From an uncultured Gammaproteobacteria bacterium (GTDB taxonomy: Bacteria; Pseudomonadota; Gammaproteobacteria; CAMYKB01): 50,561 nt of DNA. Each line of letters starts with the position of its first letter. Position 1 is the first letter of the stretch. Below are positions 46,178 through 50,561 of this stretch, one piece after another. The notes under the pieces were generated by a model, which searched no databases, was not told the DNA's origin, and saw only the letters and a program-made list of their open reading frames with translations. Location of the stretch: assembly GCA_947258875.1 (NCBI GenBank), contig CAMYKB010000037.1, positions 1 to 50,561 on the forward strand, in the 5' to 3' direction. Made by a program: the position numbers and the translations under genes.

Positions 46178-47077
46178 TTAACGGTCTTTAGGGTCAAGTG
46201 CATCGCGTAGACCGTCACCGATGAAGTTAAAGCAAAACAGTGTCAGCGCAAGAAAGATCGCAGGGAAGATCAGGCTCCAGGAAGCAGTCTCCATATCCTT
46301 GGCACCTTCATTGACGAGTGCGCCCCAACTCGTGAACGGCTCCTGCACCCCCAGGCCAAGAAAACTCAGGAATGATTCCACCAGGATGACCTGCGGTATG
46401 GTCAGTGTGACGTAAACAATTACCACACCCAGCAGGTTAGGGACGATATGCCGCCGAATGATGGTAAAACCGGGGACACCTGCTGCTTCGGCGGCTTCAA
46501 TGAATTCCTTGCGCTTGAGGCTCAGGGTTTGTCCGCGCACGATACGCGCCATATCCAGCCAATTGATCGCACCAATGGCGACAAAAATCAAAAAGATATT
46601 ACGGCCAAAGAACACCATCAGCAGGATTACAAAAAACATAAACGGCATGGCATAGAGGATGTCAACAAAACGCATCATCAGGTGATCGATCTTGCCACCA
46701 AAATAACCTGCAGTAGCGCCGTATGTTATACCAATGAGCAGACTCACGAGTGTCGCCACGATACCCACCATCAAGGACACTCGGCCGCCGTACAGTGTGC
46801 GCACAAAAAGATCGCGTCCGAGTGAATCCGTGCCAAAGAAATGTGCATTAGCGATCGTGGGTGGCGATGACATCAGCTCCCAGTCGGTGGCATCGAAATC
46901 ATGCGGGCTCAGAAACGGTGCCAGCAACACCATCACAGCCACTATCGAGAGAATGATCATGCTTGTCACAGCGGCCTTGTTGGTAAATAGCCGGCGCCGG
47001 GCATCAGCCCATAAACTGCGGCCTCTGACTTCGCTTACCGCATCGATGTCGGTCATGGATTCTGCTGTGTTAGACAA
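46178..47077 (-). CDS. oppC: Oligopeptide ABC transporter permease OppC
   Basis: This is a 299-aa inner-membrane permease with about six helices. The EAA loop EFIEAAEAAGVPGFTIIRRHIVPNLLG contacts the ATPases. TDSLGRDLFVRTLYGGRVSLMVG is typical of OppC/DppC. It begins 3 bp after the oppB stop. Confidence 0.96.
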   Translation of the reverse strand: MSNTAESMTDIDAVSEVRGRSLWADARRRLFTNKAAVTSMIILSIVAVMVLLAPFLSPHDFDATDWELMSSPPTIANAHFFGTDSLGRDLFVRTLYGGRVSLMVGIVATLVSLLIGITYGATAGYFGGKIDHLMMRFVDILYAMPFMFFVILLMVFFGRNIFLIFVAIGAINWLDMARIVRGQTLSLKRKEFIEAAEAAGVPGFTIIRRHIVPNLLGVVIVYVTLTIPQVILVESFLSFLGLGVQEPFTSWGALVNEGAKDMETASWSLIFPAIFLALTLFCFNFIGDGLRDALDPKDR

Positions 47078-47080
47078 GGC

Positions 47081-48001
47081 TTAGTACCTCACCCGAGGGT
47101 CAAGGACCGCATAGAGCAAATCCACGATCAGATTAAAGACAATGATAAGTACGCCATAAAAAATAACGACACCCATCACGAGTGTGTAATCGCGGTTTAG
47201 AGCGCCCTGCACGAAGTAGCGGCCAAGACCAGGCAAACCAAATATTTGCTCGATGACGACAGAACCGGTAATAACGGCTGCTGTCGCCGGTCCCAGGTAT
47301 GAGACGACAGGTAGTAGTGCGGGTTTTAGTGCGTGTCGGATGATCACCGTATGCTCAGGCAGGCCTTTGGCACGCGCAGTACGGATAAAATTACTGCGTA
47401 GTACTTCGATCATGCTGCCGCGAGTCAGGCGGGCAATATAGGCAACCTGGGGTAAGGAGAGCGCGATAATAGGCAGTACGGTATTACGAAAGCTGCCGCC
47501 TTCCCAGCCGCCGGCAGGGAGCCAACCCAGGTACACCGCAAATACTAATAACAACAGTGGCGCCATAACAAAGTTCGGAATCGAGATACCGACCATAGCG
47601 GTGGTCATTACAGAGTAATCCACGCGTGAGTTTTGTCGCAATGCAGCTATGGCTCCCAAAGTCACGCCTATGATCAGCGCAAGCAAGATGGCGGAGCCAC
47701 CCAGGCGGAGCGATACTGGAAAACCGGCGCCAATCAATTCATTGACGGAATAATCCTTATACTGAAATGAGGGGCCGAAGTCACCGCGTGCAATATCCCA
47801 GAGATAGCGTCCGTATTGCATCACCAATGGTTCATCAAGGTGGTATTTTTTATCCAGGTTGGCCTGGATTTCCGGGGGTAAGGTCTTCTCGGTATCGAAA
47901 GGACCGCCGGGTGCCAGCCTGACCATGAAAAAGGCGACAGTGATAATCAATAACAAGGTGGGCCATGCGCCCAAAAAGCGTTTAAACGCAAATGCAAGCA
48001 T
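47081..48001 (-). CDS. oppB: Oligopeptide ABC transporter permease OppB
   Basis: This is a 306-aa inner-membrane permease. The opening (MLAFAFKRFLGAWPTLLLIITVAFFMVRLAPGGPF) and the body, including YKDYSVNELI, ARLTRGSMIEVLRSNFIRTARAKGLPEHTVIIRHALKPALLP and LYAVLDPRVRY, are closely similar to E. coli OppB, which supports a true Opp rather than a Dpp or nickel system. It lies 48 bp after oppA. Confidence 0.97.
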   Translation of the reverse strand: MLAFAFKRFLGAWPTLLLIITVAFFMVRLAPGGPFDTEKTLPPEIQANLDKKYHLDEPLVMQYGRYLWDIARGDFGPSFQYKDYSVNELIGAGFPVSLRLGGSAILLALIIGVTLGAIAALRQNSRVDYSVMTTAMVGISIPNFVMAPLLLLVFAVYLGWLPAGGWEGGSFRNTVLPIIALSLPQVAYIARLTRGSMIEVLRSNFIRTARAKGLPEHTVIIRHALKPALLPVVSYLGPATAAVITGSVVIEQIFGLPGLGRYFVQGALNRDYTLVMGVVIFYGVLIIVFNLIVDLLYAVLDPRVRY

Positions 48002-48049
48002 GAAGCAGCTACTCTCTCAGGGTATAGATAAACGCACAAATGACTTGGT

Positions 48050-49753
48050 TTAGTGTTCTAAAATGTAGAGGTGCTTGCTATATTGATGGTCCATGATGTT
48101 GTCGACATAGCCGCCCACATAGGGCTTCACCACACGTTTGCTAGTATAGTAATAAATAGGAATGATCGGATAATCTTCCAACATGATGCGCTCGGCCTGT
48201 TTGAGTAATGTCTTGCGTTTCTCCGGGTCTGGTTCAACGGCTGATTGTGCAAGCAGGGCGTCGTATTCAGGATTAACATATCCGGAATCATTGATGCCAT
48301 GTTGGGAATGCAGCAATTCCGCAAAACTGAAGGCGTCGTTGTAATCCGCAATCCAGCCTGCACGGAATACCTCAGTCACCTGTTTTTGCTTGCGGTTTTC
48401 GAGGAATACCTTCCACTCTTCATTTAGAATTTTGGCATTAACACCGAGCGCCTGTTTCCACATGGCTGCAATTGCCAGAGCCACCTTCTTATGGTTTTCG
48501 CTGGTGTTATAGCGAATTTCCACCGTAAACGGGTTGTCTTTGGAATATCCTGCTTCTTCGTAAAGCTTTTTAGCCATTGCCAAACGTTCTTCCTTGCTCA
48601 GGGACATCCAGTCATATTCTTCGTTTTCGTAATTGTAGACGCCTCTGGGGACCCAGCCATAAGCGGGTACCACGCCGGCGGTGACCACTTTTTCAGCAAT
48701 AATTTCCCGGTCCAACGTCATGGACAAGGCCTGACGGAGTTTCTTGTTATCCTTGAACGGCGGCTTGGTGACATTGAACCCATAATAATAATTACCTAGA
48801 TAAAGGGGGGTGCGCATTTCTCCAGGTAGATTTTCTTTGAGCCATTTGTATTGATTAATGGGAAATTCATATACGAAATCAAGTTCACCGGCACGATAGC
48901 GTTTCAGTGCAGATGACTGATCCTCAATGGGGTAAAAGAAGACTGTATCAATGGTGGTGTTAGCGTTATCCCAGTACCGAGGATTACGATCTACCCGAAT
49001 ATGTGATTGCACCACCCACTCGCTGAGCGTGTAAGCGCCGTTGGAAACCAGGTTGTCAGGCCGTGAAAATTTATCGCCGTATTTTTCAACCGAAGCCGGG
49101 TGTATAGGAAAGGTCGATGAATGGGTTAGCAATCCAAGAAAGTAGGGCGTGGGTCCTTTGAGTGTTACTTTCAAGGTGCGCTCATCGAGAGCCTCCGCAG
49201 CCAGTGTCTCAGGTTTCATTTTGCCCTGAATAATTGCCTCGGCATTCAGTACCGGGGCAAAAGTCTGTGAATAATAGGAACCGGTTTCCGGAGCCAGTAA
49301 ACGACGCCAGGCAAAGACAAAATCACTGGCGAGCACGGGGTCGCCATTCGACCAGCGTGCATTTTCTCTGATATAAAATGTATACACCGTACCGTCTTCG
49401 CTGATCTCCCAGCGTTCTGCGGCTCCAGGGATGAGTTTGCCCTCCGGCGTTTCACCAATTAGTCCTTCAAAGATGTCGCGCTGGATATGGGAGGAAGGGA
49501 CACCTTCTGACTTATGTGGGTCCAGACTCTGTGGCTCTGAGCCATTGCCACGATGGAATATCTGTTGTTTTGCGAGTACAAGCTTGCCGGGCTCCGTGCT
49601 GGTCGAAGCCGTGTTTTGTTGCGTGTTAGCTTGGCCGCTGCCGGTGTCGATACCGCTTTTCTGCGATGACTCGTTTTCACCTGAACAGCCGTACAACAGA
49701 CCTATCAGTATAAATAGGGGTATCAGGGTGATATGTTTTAAGTCTATACGCAT
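48050..49753 (-). CDS. oppA: Oligopeptide-binding lipoprotein OppA
   Basis: This is a 567-aa solute-binding protein (family 5). The lipobox LLYGC places a lipidated Cys at residue 23, so it is membrane-tethered, unlike soluble E. coli OppA. A Gln/Ser/Thr-rich linker runs to about residue 60. The binding core contains GSEPQSLDPHKSEGVPSSHIQRDIFEGLI, WSNGDPVLASDFVFAWRRLL, LVSNGAYTLSEWVVQSHIRVDRNPRYWDN and YYYGFNVTKPPFKDNKKLRQALSMTLDRE. First gene of oppABCDF-pepF. Confidence 0.96.
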   Translation of the reverse strand: MRIDLKHITLIPLFILIGLLYGCSGENESSQKSGIDTGSGQANTQQNTASTSTEPGKLVLAKQQIFHRGNGSEPQSLDPHKSEGVPSSHIQRDIFEGLIGETPEGKLIPGAAERWEISEDGTVYTFYIRENARWSNGDPVLASDFVFAWRRLLAPETGSYYSQTFAPVLNAEAIIQGKMKPETLAAEALDERTLKVTLKGPTPYFLGLLTHSSTFPIHPASVEKYGDKFSRPDNLVSNGAYTLSEWVVQSHIRVDRNPRYWDNANTTIDTVFFYPIEDQSSALKRYRAGELDFVYEFPINQYKWLKENLPGEMRTPLYLGNYYYGFNVTKPPFKDNKKLRQALSMTLDREIIAEKVVTAGVVPAYGWVPRGVYNYENEEYDWMSLSKEERLAMAKKLYEEAGYSKDNPFTVEIRYNTSENHKKVALAIAAMWKQALGVNAKILNEEWKVFLENRKQKQVTEVFRAGWIADYNDAFSFAELLHSQHGINDSGYVNPEYDALLAQSAVEPDPEKRKTLLKQAERIMLEDYPIIPIYYYTSKRVVKPYVGGYVDNIMDHQYSKHLYILEH

Positions 49754-50245
49754 CAGAACCGCCTTGTCTGTCGCTCAATGAAGCCCTGCACGCCGGGCAT
49801 TCGTGGATCTCTGGATCGTTTGTGAATATCTTATAGTAAATCATTCTCAGGCTTCAGGGCCTGTGCCCGATGGCAGTGCACAGCATAGGTGACGTGCTCA
49901 TGCATATATCATTCATGGCGCAGCGCCCAACTGCAGATTTCACAAAATGTATTGGTCCTGTTCGGGCAAACAGTCGATAACTTATTGAATACCAATAAGA
50001 TATCGCGTGATGCCTTGTGCCAACCGTCTGTTTCTGGCTCAAAAATTGCTATCATTACTCAGGGTGTGGCCATGAAAATCAGCCGCTTATTATGCCCATA
50101 AAAAAAATTCAAACAAGTGTTTAGAATTGGATCAATATTACGCTATGATTACACCCCAAACCGGGCTATTTCGGTATCAGTGCACGGATGCACGCACAAT
50201 CAAGTCGATGGATCTCCATTATTTTTGAATTACGTTAAGGGAGCT
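49754..50245. other. 492-bp intergenic region between oppA and a TonB-dependent receptor gene
   Basis: I find no convincing gene here. It must contain the divergent promoters of oppA (minus) and the receptor (plus). A perfect dyad CTTATTG-AATAC-CAATAAG lies at 49981-49999 and could be an operator. A run of A at 50100-50107 and AT-rich DNA follow. Upstream of oppA the minus strand holds TTACTATAAG (around 49830) as a possible -10, with no clear -35. Confidence 0.45.
50120..50149 (+). promoter_or_regulatory. Possible promoter of the TonB-dependent receptor gene
   Basis: TTTAGA (50120-50125) and TATGAT (50144-50149) are separated by 18 bp, about 95 bases before the start codon. The -10 matches five of six consensus bases, the -35 four of six at best. 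A leader of about 90 nt would follow. Confidence 0.4.
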
Positions 50246-50561
50246 ATGCTCATTATGAAAAACCCTAATTATAAAATTAGGCGCGCAGTGCACATGGCGC
50301 TGGCTGCAGGGTTGTCTGCCAGCCTCGCCACCACTGGCGCTTTTGCCGCGGAAGATCCCGCGGAGCTGGAAAAGGTTGAGGTCACCGGCTCACATATCAA
50401 GCAAATCGATATCGAAGGTGCGAGCCCAATCGCGGTAATCAGTCGTGAGGATATCGAGCTGAGTGGTTTGGAGTCAGTCGCAGATGTCTTGCGCAGAACG
50501 CCTTTCAATAGTTTTGGTTCTTTCCGCGAGACCTCGGGTAATACCTTCCAGTCCCAGGCTC
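50246..50561 (+). CDS. TonB-dependent outer-membrane receptor (5' part, cut by the window end)
   Basis: This is an open frame running off the window: at least 105 residues. AAGGGAG (50237-50243) precedes two in-frame ATGs, 50246 and 50255; the second has the more usable spacing and may be the true start. The signal peptide (KIRRAVHMALAAGLSASLATTGAFAA) is followed by a TonB-box-like ELEKVEVTGSHI and the start of the plug domain, SPIAVISREDIELSGLESVADVLRRTPFNSFGS. The ligand cannot be inferred from the plug alone. Confidence 0.88.
   Translation, partial: MLIMKNPNYKIRRAVHMALAAGLSASLATTGAFAAEDPAELEKVEVTGSHIKQIDIEGASPIAVISREDIELSGLESVADVLRRTPFNSFGSFRETSGNTFQSQA

Noticed and set aside
49889-50101. 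70-codon plus-strand ORF in the oppA-receptor gap
   Set aside because: No ribosome site, no recognisable domain, and codon use unlike the neighbouring genes; probably chance.

Overview
This window looks like chromosomal backbone of a free-living gammaproteobacterium. The tmRNA tag is ANDDNYALAA, close to the enterobacterial tag. PurL has the long fused architecture (about 1296 aa). The riboflavin operon runs nrdR-ribD-ribE-ribB(A-like)-ribH-nusB-thiL-pgpA, and complete type II secretion and Opp oligopeptide-import operons are present. I see no phage, transposase or CRISPR array. The species cannot be fixed from the sequence alone; a Chromatiales-like lineage is a guess.

Layout: (1) 1-492: the ssrA tmRNA gene on the minus strand, with a perfect 10-bp inverted repeat beyond its 3' end. 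(2) 641-13.6 kb: housekeeping and envelope genes: purL, a small outer-membrane barrel, the periplasmic methionine sulfoxide repair pair msrP-msrQ, an alpha/beta-hydrolase-OsmC fusion, a secreted HEXXH protein, ettA with an AAA-type ATPase, a histone-deacetylase-family amidohydrolase and a second barrel. (3) 13.7-21.6 kb: glyA, nrdR, then the riboflavin operon. An HslV-like Ntn-hydrolase is embedded between ribD and ribE, and the GTP cyclohydrolase half of the RibBA-like protein has lost zinc ligands. nusB, thiL and pgpA follow.

(4) 21.6-28.6 kb is the most unusual part. A structured leader precedes six co-directional genes: a tandem-duplicated small beta-rich protein, a HEAT-repeat/Ser-Thr kinase fusion, a divergent PilT, a PilU/PilT-like ATPase, a membrane-anchored or exported retropepsin-like protease with a GspC/PilP-like N-terminal region, and a class III nucleotide cyclase fused to a phosphothreonine-reading FHA domain. 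Together they look like a phospho- and cyclic-nucleotide-signalling module coupled to type IV pilus retraction motors, with no pilus structural genes nearby.

(5) 28.7-30.3 kb: gltX and tRNA-Ala(GGC). (6) 30.3-42.1 kb: a minus-strand type II secretion locus gspC-D-E-F and gspG-H-I-J-K-L-M-N, interrupted by an oppositely oriented rhombosortase gene between gspF and gspG. Rhombosortases process GlyGly-CTERM proteins, which are typically type II secretion cargo. (7) 42.3-49.8 kb: oppABCDF plus a signal-peptide-bearing M3 oligoendopeptidase, apparently one operon closed by a strong terminator: periplasmic peptide trimming linked to peptide uptake. (8) The window ends inside the plug domain of a TonB-dependent receptor.
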